DNA of 5,246 nucleotides from positions 1 through 5,246 of the forward strand of contig JAJQAR010000048.1 in assembly GCA_021203705.1 (NCBI GenBank). The letters run 5' to 3'. Below the pieces are notes generated by a model that was not told where the DNA came from, did not search any database, and worked only from the letters and a program-made list of their open reading frames with translations. The translations under genes were made by a program, and so were the position numbers. Shown in pieces: positions 1-5,246 of this stretch (its first letter is position 1; each line of letters starts with the position of its first letter). The stretch is from Prevotella sp. GTDB lineage: Bacteria > Bacteroidota > Bacteroidia > Bacteroidales > Bacteroidaceae.

Positions 1-28
1 AAATATAACATGTTATAAAAAAAGCGAG
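1..28. repeat. 28-bp direct repeat, copy 1, with 14-bp palindrome
   Basis: This copy is identical base for base to 75-102, at an offset of 74 bp. Inside it, 4-17 (TATAACATGTTATA) is a perfect 14-bp palindrome, followed by a run of A and then GCGAG. It starts at the first base of the window, so the repeat may extend further left. It lies just upstream of the -33 element of the ATPase promoter. The arrangement suggests a protein-binding site or a recombination site; no function can be read directly. Confidence 0.9.
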
Positions 29-91
29 GTAATGTTTGCTTTTAGTGAATATTTTTTGTTATCTTTGTCGTTAAAAATATAACATGTTATA
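4..91. promoter_or_regulatory. Candidate operator pair: two identical palindromes bracketing the promoter
   Basis: The palindrome TATAACATGTTATA occurs at 4-17 and 78-91, one upstream of the -33 element and one at or just past the predicted transcription start. The centres are 74 bp apart, close to seven turns of B-DNA, so both sites would face the same side of the helix. This geometry fits a dimeric repressor that binds both sites, with or without looping. The binding protein is unknown and no regulator gene is visible in the window, so the role is inferred. Confidence 0.4.
35..67 (+). promoter_or_regulatory. Bacteroidota-type promoter of the ATPase gene
   Basis: TTTG at 35-38 is followed, after 21 nt, by TATCTTTG at 60-67, an exact match to the Bacteroidota -7 consensus TAnnTTTG with a normal spacing from the -33 TTTG element. 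Transcription would start near 71-76, giving a leader of roughly 35 nt before the ATG at 108. The promoter lies wholly between the two 28-bp repeats. The call rests on consensus match and position, not on mapped transcripts. Confidence 0.75.
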
Positions 92-102
92 AAAAAAGCG
101 AG
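75..102. repeat. 28-bp direct repeat, copy 2, with 14-bp palindrome
   Basis: This is an exact copy of 1-28, with the palindrome at 78-91. It begins about where transcription from the promoter at 35-67 should start and ends 5 nt before the ATG of the ATPase gene, so nearly the whole predicted 5' leader is repeat sequence. As RNA the palindrome could only form a weak 5-bp A/U stem, so a role as DNA is likelier than a role as an RNA hairpin. Confidence 0.9.
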
Positions 103-107
103 TGGCT

Positions 108-1397
108 ATGGAAATAAAGCGAGATATACATTTGCAAAGGCTGATATCCCGTAAGCATAACGGAATGATAAAAATCGTAACCGGTTTAAGGCGTTGCGGA
201 AAGTCATATCTGTTGTTTGTGTTGTTCCGCAAACATTTAAAGGAACAGGGAATAGACGACAGGCATATTATTATGATAGACCTTGAAGACCGCCGTAATC
301 AGGCTCTGCGAGATCCAGATTCGCTTCTTACTTATATAGACAAGCAATTCGTGGATGAGAAGATGCACTATATCGTTATTGACGAGGTACAACTTGTGCC
401 GGAATTTCCAGATGTGCTGAACAGTTTTCTGAAGGTACAGAATGCTGATGTTTACGTAACAGGGAGTAATGCAAAGTTTCTTTCAAAAGACGTTATCACC
501 AATTTCAGGGGCAGGGGAGACGAGATAAGGATTGCTCCTTTGTCTTTCAGGGAATTTATGTCAGTTCATGCGGACGGTAACCGATACGATTTACTGAATG
601 AGTACATGACCTACGGAGGACTTCCGCAAGTGGTGTTAAAGGATGATGTAAGTCAGAAGGTGGAATATCTCAAAAACTTGTTCATACATACCTACATAAA
701 GGATATAAAAGAGAGGTATAACTTGCAGAACGACGATGATCTTGAGGAATTGATAAACGTAATCGCCTCGAACATAGGCGGTTTAACAAATCCGACCAAA
801 TTAGCGAATACTTTTAAGACTGTCAAGCATAGCACTCTTACAAGAGATACTATTAAGAATTACTTGGATTTGCTTCAAGATGCATTCCTTATTAATAAGT
901 CAGTGAGGTACGATATCAAGGGAAAGAGGTATATTGACACTCCATCGAAATATTATTTTGAGGATTTGGGCTTACGTAATGCAAGATTGGATTTCAGGCA
1001 GATTGAGTTTACCCATTTGTTGGAGAATGCCATTTACAACGAACTCCGGTTGAGAGGGATGTCAGTGGATGTCGGACAGGTTTCTGTGTTGTTGCAGACT
1101 GCTGACGGTAAGCGGAAATGGTCTAATTTAGAGGTTGATTTTGTGTGTAACAAGGGTTACAAACGGTATTATATACAGTCGGCTTTGACTTTGGATTCTC
1201 AAGACAAGAGGCAACAGGAATTCAGTTCTCTGCTGAAAATCAAGGATGGATTTCAGAAGATTGTTGTTGTCGGTACACCCACAGCGACATACCAGAATGA
1301 GGATGGGATTATAATCATGAACATATATGATTTCCTCATGTATGAAGGGGATGGGGAGTTAAGAGTTCGATGCGGCAAGCCGAATGTTATCAAATGA
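108..1397 (+). CDS. AAA+-type ATPase with C-terminal DUF4143 domain, function unknown
   Basis: This encodes a 429-residue cytoplasmic protein of the COG1373-like ATPase family common in gut Bacteroidota. Residues 26-33 (GLRRCGKS) are a Walker A motif. HYIVIDEVQ at 87-95 is Walker B, with D92 and E93. VTGSNAKFLS at 117-126 fits a sensor-type strand. YGGLPQVV at 169-176 is a family hallmark between the ATPase core and the helical region. The C-terminal part (about 300-411) resembles DUF4143, a PD-(D/E)XK-like fold, with E306 in the ENAIYNEL helix, EVDFV at 342-346 and YIQSAL at 355-360. The usual catalytic Lys after the last strand is not seen, so nuclease activity is doubtful. The reading frame is open from GTG at 102, but I chose the ATG at 108 because MEIKRDI is a typical family start and GTG lies on the edge of the repeat. 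No Shine-Dalgarno is evident. No signal peptide or membrane segment is seen. It is a lone gene, convergent with araB, with lower G+C than the ara genes. Family assignment is confident; the biological role is unknown. Confidence 0.88.
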   Translation: MEIKRDIHLQRLISRKHNGMIKIVTGLRRCGKSYLLFVLFRKHLKEQGIDDRHIIMIDLEDRRNQALRDPDSLLTYIDKQFVDEKMHYIVIDEVQLVPEFPDVLNSFLKVQNADVYVTGSNAKFLSKDVITNFRGRGDEIRIAPLSFREFMSVHADGNRYDLLNEYMTYGGLPQVVLKDDVSQKVEYLKNLFIHTYIKDIKERYNLQNDDDLEELINVIASNIGGLTNPTKLANTFKTVKHSTLTRDTIKNYLDLLQDAFLINKSVRYDIKGKRYIDTPSKYYFEDLGLRNARLDFRQIEFTHLLENAIYNELRLRGMSVDVGQVSVLLQTADGKRKWSNLEVDFVCNKGYKRYYIQSALTLDSQDKRQQEFSSLLKIKDGFQKIVVVGTPTATYQNEDGIIIMNIYDFLMYEGDGELRVRCGKPNVIK

Positions 1398-1403
1398 AGA
1401 ATG

Positions 1404-1456
1404 AAAAAATGTACTGAGTCCCAAAGTTTGGATAGAGATCTAAACTTTGGAACTCA
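1404..1456 (-). terminator. Hairpin terminator for the ara operon, possibly serving both genes
   Basis: Arms GAGTCCCAAAGTTT (1416-1429) and AAACTTTGGAACTC (1442-1455) pair over 14 positions with one imperfect pair. An outer T-A pair (1415/1456) and an inner GAT/ATC extension (1431-1433/1438-1440) close on a 4-nt loop at 1434-1437. Read on the minus strand, the hairpin follows the araB stop and is followed six bases later by a run of six T (complement of 1404-1409), which fits an intrinsic terminator. On the plus strand only a short ACTTT follows, so termination of the ATPase transcript here is possible but weaker. Confidence 0.75.
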
Positions 1457-1465
1457 CTTTAGGGG

Positions 1466-3145
1466 TTAATACTTGAATATCTCGTTTTCTGTGAATTTGC
1501 CGAGTTTGAGGTAAGTCTTGTAGATTTCGGCGTAGGCCTTTACTTTGTCAGGTTGGGGTTTATATTCACGGTTGAAGCCACTGTTCATGTTTGCGATAGC
1601 ATCCTCTACCTTGCTGTAAACACCTGCTGCGGTAGCTGCAAACATGGCAGCACCTAAGGCGCAAGCCTGATCGGTGTTGCACACCTTGATAGGCTTGTTT
1701 ATCACGTCGCACATAGTCTGCATAACGAAAGGAGATTTCAGGGCGATACCACCAATACCGATAACATTGTTGATTACGATACCCTCCTCCTCGAATCTGT
1801 CAACGATAGCTTTCGTTCCGAAAGCCGTCGCCTCGACAAGCGCACGGTAAACCTGTGGGGCGGTTGTTCCCAATGTGAAACCCGTGATTGCACCCTGCAA
1901 CAACTGGTTGGCATCAGGAGTGCGCCTGCCGTTAATCCAGTCGGTGGCAATCATAGTACTTTCAGTGATAGGATTTTTTTCCGCCTCTTTGGTGAGTTCA
2001 ACGATAATTTTATCGCACGTCTTTTCCACAATCTCATCGATTGTTTCTTTCGGGAGTTTGTCTCCGATAGTCTGCGGAAGGATGTTGCGGACAGGGAACT
2101 CAAGTATTCTGCGGAACATGGCGTAAACGTCACCGAAACTTGACTGACCAGCCTCCAAGCCCACCATGCCAGGGATTACGCTGCCGTCAACCTGACCACA
2201 AATGCCCTTGATACATTTAGAACCTATTTCCTCGTAAGACGCAACCATCACATCGCAAGTTGACGTGCCGATAACACGAACCAAAGTATGAGGACTGACA
2301 CCAGCACCGACAGCCCCCATGTGGCAATCGTAAGCACCACCAGCCACAACGACATTCTCGCTAAGGCCGAGACGCTCCGCCCATTCCTTGCAGAGATGAC
2401 CGACAGACTTATCAGCCGTCTCCGTTTCAGAGAACAGACGGGCACGGAAACTAGCGAGCAGCGGGTCAACGGAAATAAGGAACTCCTCTGAAGGCAGGCC
2501 GTTCCAGTCCTTGTGCCACATAGCCTTATGTCCGTTGGCGCAACGGCTGCGTACGATATCCTCCGATTTAGTCACGCCAGTGAGAACAGCCGGCAGCCAC
2601 TCACAATACTCAACGATAGAATACGCCTTTGCCGCTATAGTCGGGTCCTCACGCAAAACGTGTAAAGCCTTTGCCCAGAACCACTCGGCAGAATAAATGC
2701 CGCCCTCGTATTTTGCATAGTTGATGTCAGATTTCTTACAAGCCACATTAATCTCCTCCGCCTCCTTGATTGCCGTATGGTCTTTCCAGAGAACGAACAT
2801 GGCATTCGGATTTTCCGCAAATTCCGGTAGCATGGCAAGCGGCGTACCCGTCTCATCAGTGAAGGCTGGAGTAGAGCCAGTAGTATCAAAGGCGATACCC
2901 ACCACATTCTCAGCCACACCTTCTGCACACTGACTTAAAGCATCAGTGACGGTAGCCTCAAGCACCTCAAGATAGTCTTTCGGGTGCTGTCGCCACTGGT
3001 TTATCTTAGGGTTGCAATACAGCCCTTTCTTCCAGCGAGGATAGAATTTCACGCTTGTGGCGAGAGTCTCCCCCGTCTCAGCATTGACAATCAGAGCCCT
3101 TGCAGAGTCAGACCCATAGTCCAGACCGATAACATATTTTGACAT
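1466..3145 (-). CDS. araB: L-ribulokinase
   Basis: This FGGY-family sugar kinase uses ATP to phosphorylate L-ribulose to L-ribulose 5-phosphate, the second step of L-arabinose breakdown in the cytoplasm. The 559-residue product is close to the 566 of E. coli AraB. Residues 5-20 (VIGLDYGSDSARALIV) form the N-terminal phosphate-binding hairpin of the actin-like fold. GGAYDCHMGAVGAG at 269-282 carries the likely catalytic base D273. K207 (NGHKAMW) and E331 (GLEAGQSSFGD) match the positions of known L-ribulose contacts in the family. DWINGRRTPDAN at 402-413 and GIGGIALKSPFVMQ at 463-476 are the C-terminal ribulokinase/FGGY motifs. The ATG at 3145 gives the conserved MSKYVIGLDYG start. The gene begins only 5 nt (TTGCC) after the araA stop, so it is probably translated by coupling with araA. 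It is the last gene of the operon and is followed by a terminator. No disruption is seen. Confidence 0.97.
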   Translation of the reverse strand: MSKYVIGLDYGSDSARALIVNAETGETLATSVKFYPRWKKGLYCNPKINQWRQHPKDYLEVLEATVTDALSQCAEGVAENVVGIAFDTTGSTPAFTDETGTPLAMLPEFAENPNAMFVLWKDHTAIKEAEEINVACKKSDINYAKYEGGIYSAEWFWAKALHVLREDPTIAAKAYSIVEYCEWLPAVLTGVTKSEDIVRSRCANGHKAMWHKDWNGLPSEEFLISVDPLLASFRARLFSETETADKSVGHLCKEWAERLGLSENVVVAGGAYDCHMGAVGAGVSPHTLVRVIGTSTCDVMVASYEEIGSKCIKGICGQVDGSVIPGMVGLEAGQSSFGDVYAMFRRILEFPVRNILPQTIGDKLPKETIDEIVEKTCDKIIVELTKEAEKNPITESTMIATDWINGRRTPDANQLLQGAITGFTLGTTAPQVYRALVEATAFGTKAIVDRFEEEGIVINNVIGIGGIALKSPFVMQTMCDVINKPIKVCNTDQACALGAAMFAATAAGVYSKVEDAIANMNSGFNREYKPQPDKVKAYAEIYKTYLKLGKFTENEIFKY

Positions 3146-3150
3146 GGCAA

Positions 3151-4692
3151 TTACATTAAGGCTTTGTTCAACATGTAGTAAACCTCATTGAAACGTAGCT
3201 CCTTGCGGAAGTCATCAACAGTAGTCTTCTCGTTGATAAGCAAGCACTCGATACCTGCAATCTCCGCATAGTCCTGCCAATACTCGTCGGTAAGGTCGTA
3301 TGAGAAACAACTGTGGTGCGTGCCGCCACCATAGATCCAGCAACCGGCACCAACCTCGAAGTTAGGCTGTGGAATCCAGAGAGCAGAAGCGACAGGTAGT
3401 TTAGGCAGCGGTTTCGGTTCGATACATTTAACATCGTTGACAATCATGCGGAAGCGGTTGCCGAGGTCAACAACAGTAGCCGTAACGCCTTTGCCAACCT
3501 TTGAAGTGAATACAAGGCGGGCAGTAGGAGTCTTTCTTACGCCGATGCCCAAGAAGTGAACTTCGAGGCGAGGCTTTGAGGCAGCGATGAGAGGGCAAAC
3601 CTCAAGCATGTGAGCCTGAAGGATAGCACTCTGTTCACCGTTGAAATTCAGGGTGTAGTCCTCAAGGAAGGAACAGCCGTTAGGGAGACCCTGACTCATT
3701 ACCCACACACTGCGGTAGAGAGCCGCCGACTTCCAGTCGCCCTCTGCACCGAAGCCATAGCCCTCTGCCATAAGGCGTTGAGAGGCAAGTCCTGGTATCT
3801 GGTCGAAGCCCATACCCGTCTCCTCAACATTGACATCGCCAAGGTCATCGAAGTTGGTGGTGAAGCCCTTTGCACCGGTAGCTTTCAGGATAGCGCGAAG
3901 AGCGAGTTCTGCCTTAGCAGCATTCCAAATCTTCTTGTATTCTACTGTTGACTTATCCTCAAGTTTTGCCTCATGCTCATATTCCTTGAAATAAACCTCA
4001 ACGAGAGCGTCAACATCAGCGTCCTTCACATCCTTGAAATAGCCCATTACCTCACTGAACGGACAGTAGTCAACATGATAGCCGAGCACCTGTTCAGCCG
4101 CAACCTTGTCGCCGTCGGTAACAGCCACGTTGTTCATCTGGTCGCCGAAGCGGATGATGAGCATATCCTGAGCGTCAGCCCAGGCAGCGCAGACACGCTC
4201 CCAGACAGCGATATGGTCTTGCGTTTTCTCCTCTTTCCAATAGCCTACAACAAGTTTGCGCCTTGCACGCATACGGGATATGATATGTCCGAACTCACGG
4301 TCGCCATGAGCACTCTGGTTGAGGTTCATGAAGTCCATATCTATCTCATTCCAAGGGATTTCAGCATTGAACTGTGTGTGGAGGTGGAGCAGAGGCTTAT
4401 GAAGTATCTGCAAGCCGTGGATCCACATCTTAGCTGGAGAGAAGGTGTGCATCCAGGTGATAACACCGATACATTTACTGTCGTTGTTGGCGGCAGCGAA
4501 AAGGTCGGCAACCTCCTTGCTGCTGTTAGCCGTTCCCTTGTAAACCACCTTGATGGGCAGTCTGCCGGAATTGTTCAACCCGTCAACCATTATCTTAGAG
4601 TGGCCGTCAACCTGTACGACTGCGTCGCCACCGTAAAGGAGCTGAGCTCCCGTGATGAACCAAACCTCGTGGTTCTCAAATGCCTTAATCAT
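3151..4692 (-). CDS. araA: L-arabinose isomerase
   Basis: It converts L-arabinose to L-ribulose, the first catabolic step; family members are Mn2+-dependent cytoplasmic oligomers. The product is 513 residues, against 500 in E. coli. Conserved blocks include the N-terminal ENHEVWFITGAQLLYG (6-21), WMHTFSPAKMWI (80-91), HTQFNAEIPW (105-114), DMDFMNLNQSAHGDREFG (118-135), RFGDQMNNVAVTDGDKV (181-197) and EVYYMLNKA (503-511). The expected metal ligands are present: E317 (AEGDW), E344 (SFLEDY), H361 (HMLEVCP) and a histidine of GGGTHH (H459/H460). The frame is open back to 4776, but those 28 extra residues match nothing in the family. The ATG at 4692 (MIKAFENHEVWF) is the conserved start, preceded by an A/T-rich leader with no clear Shine-Dalgarno. 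It lies 98 nt after araD and 5 nt before araB. A short extra segment near 286-296 makes it a little longer than the enterobacterial enzyme. Confidence 0.97.
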   Translation of the reverse strand: MIKAFENHEVWFITGAQLLYGGDAVVQVDGHSKIMVDGLNNSGRLPIKVVYKGTANSSKEVADLFAAANNDSKCIGVITWMHTFSPAKMWIHGLQILHKPLLHLHTQFNAEIPWNEIDMDFMNLNQSAHGDREFGHIISRMRARRKLVVGYWKEEKTQDHIAVWERVCAAWADAQDMLIIRFGDQMNNVAVTDGDKVAAEQVLGYHVDYCPFSEVMGYFKDVKDADVDALVEVYFKEYEHEAKLEDKSTVEYKKIWNAAKAELALRAILKATGAKGFTTNFDDLGDVNVEETGMGFDQIPGLASQRLMAEGYGFGAEGDWKSAALYRSVWVMSQGLPNGCSFLEDYTLNFNGEQSAILQAHMLEVCPLIAASKPRLEVHFLGIGVRKTPTARLVFTSKVGKGVTATVVDLGNRFRMIVNDVKCIEPKPLPKLPVASALWIPQPNFEVGAGCWIYGGGTHHSCFSYDLTDEYWQDYAEIAGIECLLINEKTTVDDFRKELRFNEVYYMLNKALM

Positions 4693-4790
4693 AATTCTTA
4701 TATTTTTTAATAGTTTCATCCACGTGTAGGGTCCCAATTTATTGAGGACATCGTTCTGAAAGAACGACACACGCAAGCAATAACGAATTC
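4693..4790 (-). other. araD-araA spacer with two adjacent hairpins
   Basis: This 98-nt intercistronic region is far longer than the 5-nt araA-araB gap. On the transcribed strand, a hairpin from 4767 to 4751 has a perfect 7-bp stem (TCGTTCT/AGAACGA) with a 3-nt loop. After one base a second hairpin follows from 4749 to 4731 (GTCC-CAA paired with TTG-GGAC, one bulged base, 4-nt loop). No T-run follows either, so they do not look like intrinsic terminators. I found no TAnnTTTG box on the minus strand, so there is no evidence for an internal araA promoter. A role in mRNA processing or stability is possible but unproven. Confidence 0.5.
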
Positions 4791-5246
4791 TTAATTCTTA
4801 ACTTTTTTCTGACCGTAGTAGGCGTTAGGGCCGTGCTTGCGACTGAAATGTTTCTCCACGAGTAGAGGGTTCATCGTAGTGTTAGGATTTATCATGAAAG
4901 ACAAGAAAGCGATTTTCGCCACCTCCTCCATAACAACAGCGTTGTAAACAGCATTGTCAGGGTTCTTGCCCCAAGAGAATGGACCGTGGTTCTTTACCAA
5001 AACACCAGGGGTATGGACATAGTTAATATCCTTGAAACGCTCGATGATTACAGTGCCAGTCTCTTTCTCGTATTCGTCCATCTGACTTTCCACCATATCC
5101 GCAGTGCAAGGAATACCATCGTGGAAATAGTCTGCATGCGTTGTACCGATGTTCGGGATGTCCATGCCCGCCTGCGCCCAAGCCGTGGCGTAAGTAGAAT
5201 GAGTGTGGACTATACCGCCGATTTTCGGGAACGCGCGGTATAATTC
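4791..5246 (-). CDS. araD: L-ribulose-5-phosphate 4-epimerase (5' end off window)
   Basis: This enzyme interconverts L-ribulose 5-phosphate and D-xylulose 5-phosphate, linking arabinose breakdown to the pentose phosphate pathway. It belongs to the class II aldolase/AraD family and is Zn2+-dependent. The last 151 residues are visible; the frame runs off the right edge, starting [17 protein letters not shown]. The internal ATG at 5165 (MDIPNIG) is not the start, because conserved family sequence continues upstream of it. By comparison with E. coli AraD (231 residues), about 81 N-terminal residues are missing. Zinc ligands are visible as the two His of HTH (codons 5207-5205 and 5201-5199) and the His of NHGPFSWG. 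The catalytic Asp of TTHADYF and the C-terminal Tyr of AYYGQ are also present. The protein ends with a short basic tail, KKVKN, after the usual YYGQ terminus. It is the first visible gene of the operon; the promoter and any gene further upstream are not in view. Confidence 0.96.
   Translation of the reverse strand, partial: ELYRAFPKIGGIVHTHSTYATAWAQAGMDIPNIGTTHADYFHDGIPCTADMVESQMDEYEKETGTVIIERFKDINYVHTPGVLVKNHGPFSWGKNPDNAVYNAVVMEEVAKIAFLSFMINPNTTMNPLLVEKHFSRKHGPNAYYGQKKVKN

Noticed and set aside
1..102. A CRISPR array or tandem repeat array
   Set aside because: Only two copies are visible, the 46-bp interval contains a promoter, and no cas gene is present. More copies to the left of the window cannot be excluded.
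1398..1465. End of a mobile element matching the 5' repeats
   Set aside because: No copy of the 28-bp repeat or of the TATAACATGTTATA palindrome was found at the 3' side of the ATPase gene; the only structure there is the terminator hairpin.
2635..2928. A 97-codon minus-strand frame inside araB
   Set aside because: It is an out-of-frame, Arg-rich reading of the araB sequence, typical of a shadow frame.
3610..3951. A 113-codon open frame on the plus strand, opposite araA
   Set aside because: It is antisense to conserved araA codons and its translation resembles no family I know.
3973..4710. A 245-codon open frame on the plus strand, opposite araA
   Set aside because: It lies fully antisense to a clearly conserved araA with intact active-site residues, has no recognisable domain and no promoter or leader of its own; long antisense frames are common opposite G+C-richer coding sequence.
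4693..4776. A 28-residue N-terminal extension of AraA
   Set aside because: The frame is open, but this stretch is non-coding in character, holds the spacer hairpins and precedes the conserved AraA start MIKAFENHEVWF.
4791..5165. A short araD starting at the internal ATG at 5165
   Set aside because: The frame continues to the window edge with conserved AraD sequence that includes two zinc-ligand histidines, so the gene is cut by the window and not truncated in nature.

Overview
The window looks like Bacteroidota DNA, most likely from a Prevotella/Segatella or Bacteroides relative. The evidence is a promoter of the Bacteroidota type (TTTG, then TAnnTTTG) at 35-67, A/T-rich translation leaders without a clear Shine-Dalgarno sequence, and the type of L-arabinose enzymes present. 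The genus is an inference from these features and was not tested by a search.

Layout from left to right. Positions 1-107 form a compact control region with two identical 28-bp direct repeats, each carrying the same 14-bp perfect palindrome, placed either side of the promoter. Positions 108-1397 (+) encode a single-gene AAA+-type ATPase with a C-terminal DUF4143 domain, from a large family of unknown biological role. Positions 1398-1465 are a short convergent spacer holding a strong hairpin terminator. Positions 1466-5246 (-) hold three L-arabinose catabolism genes transcribed right to left in the order araD (5' end off the window), araA, araB. araA and araB are separated by 5 nt. araD and araA are separated by 98 nt containing two adjacent hairpins.

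The ara genes make one pathway: AraA isomerises L-arabinose to L-ribulose, AraB phosphorylates it to L-ribulose 5-phosphate, and AraD epimerises that to D-xylulose 5-phosphate, which enters the pentose phosphate pathway. The catalytic residues visible in all three are intact. The operon promoter, any AraR-type regulator and any transporter are outside the window.

The ATPase gene is unrelated to arabinose metabolism, faces the operon tail to tail and is visibly lower in G+C than the ara genes, so it is probably an independently acquired accessory gene. I see no undescribed multi-gene system here. The part most worth a second look is the palindrome-bearing repeat pair that brackets the ATPase promoter. 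There is no stretch over 100 bases without a gene, except the 107-base leader at the left edge.
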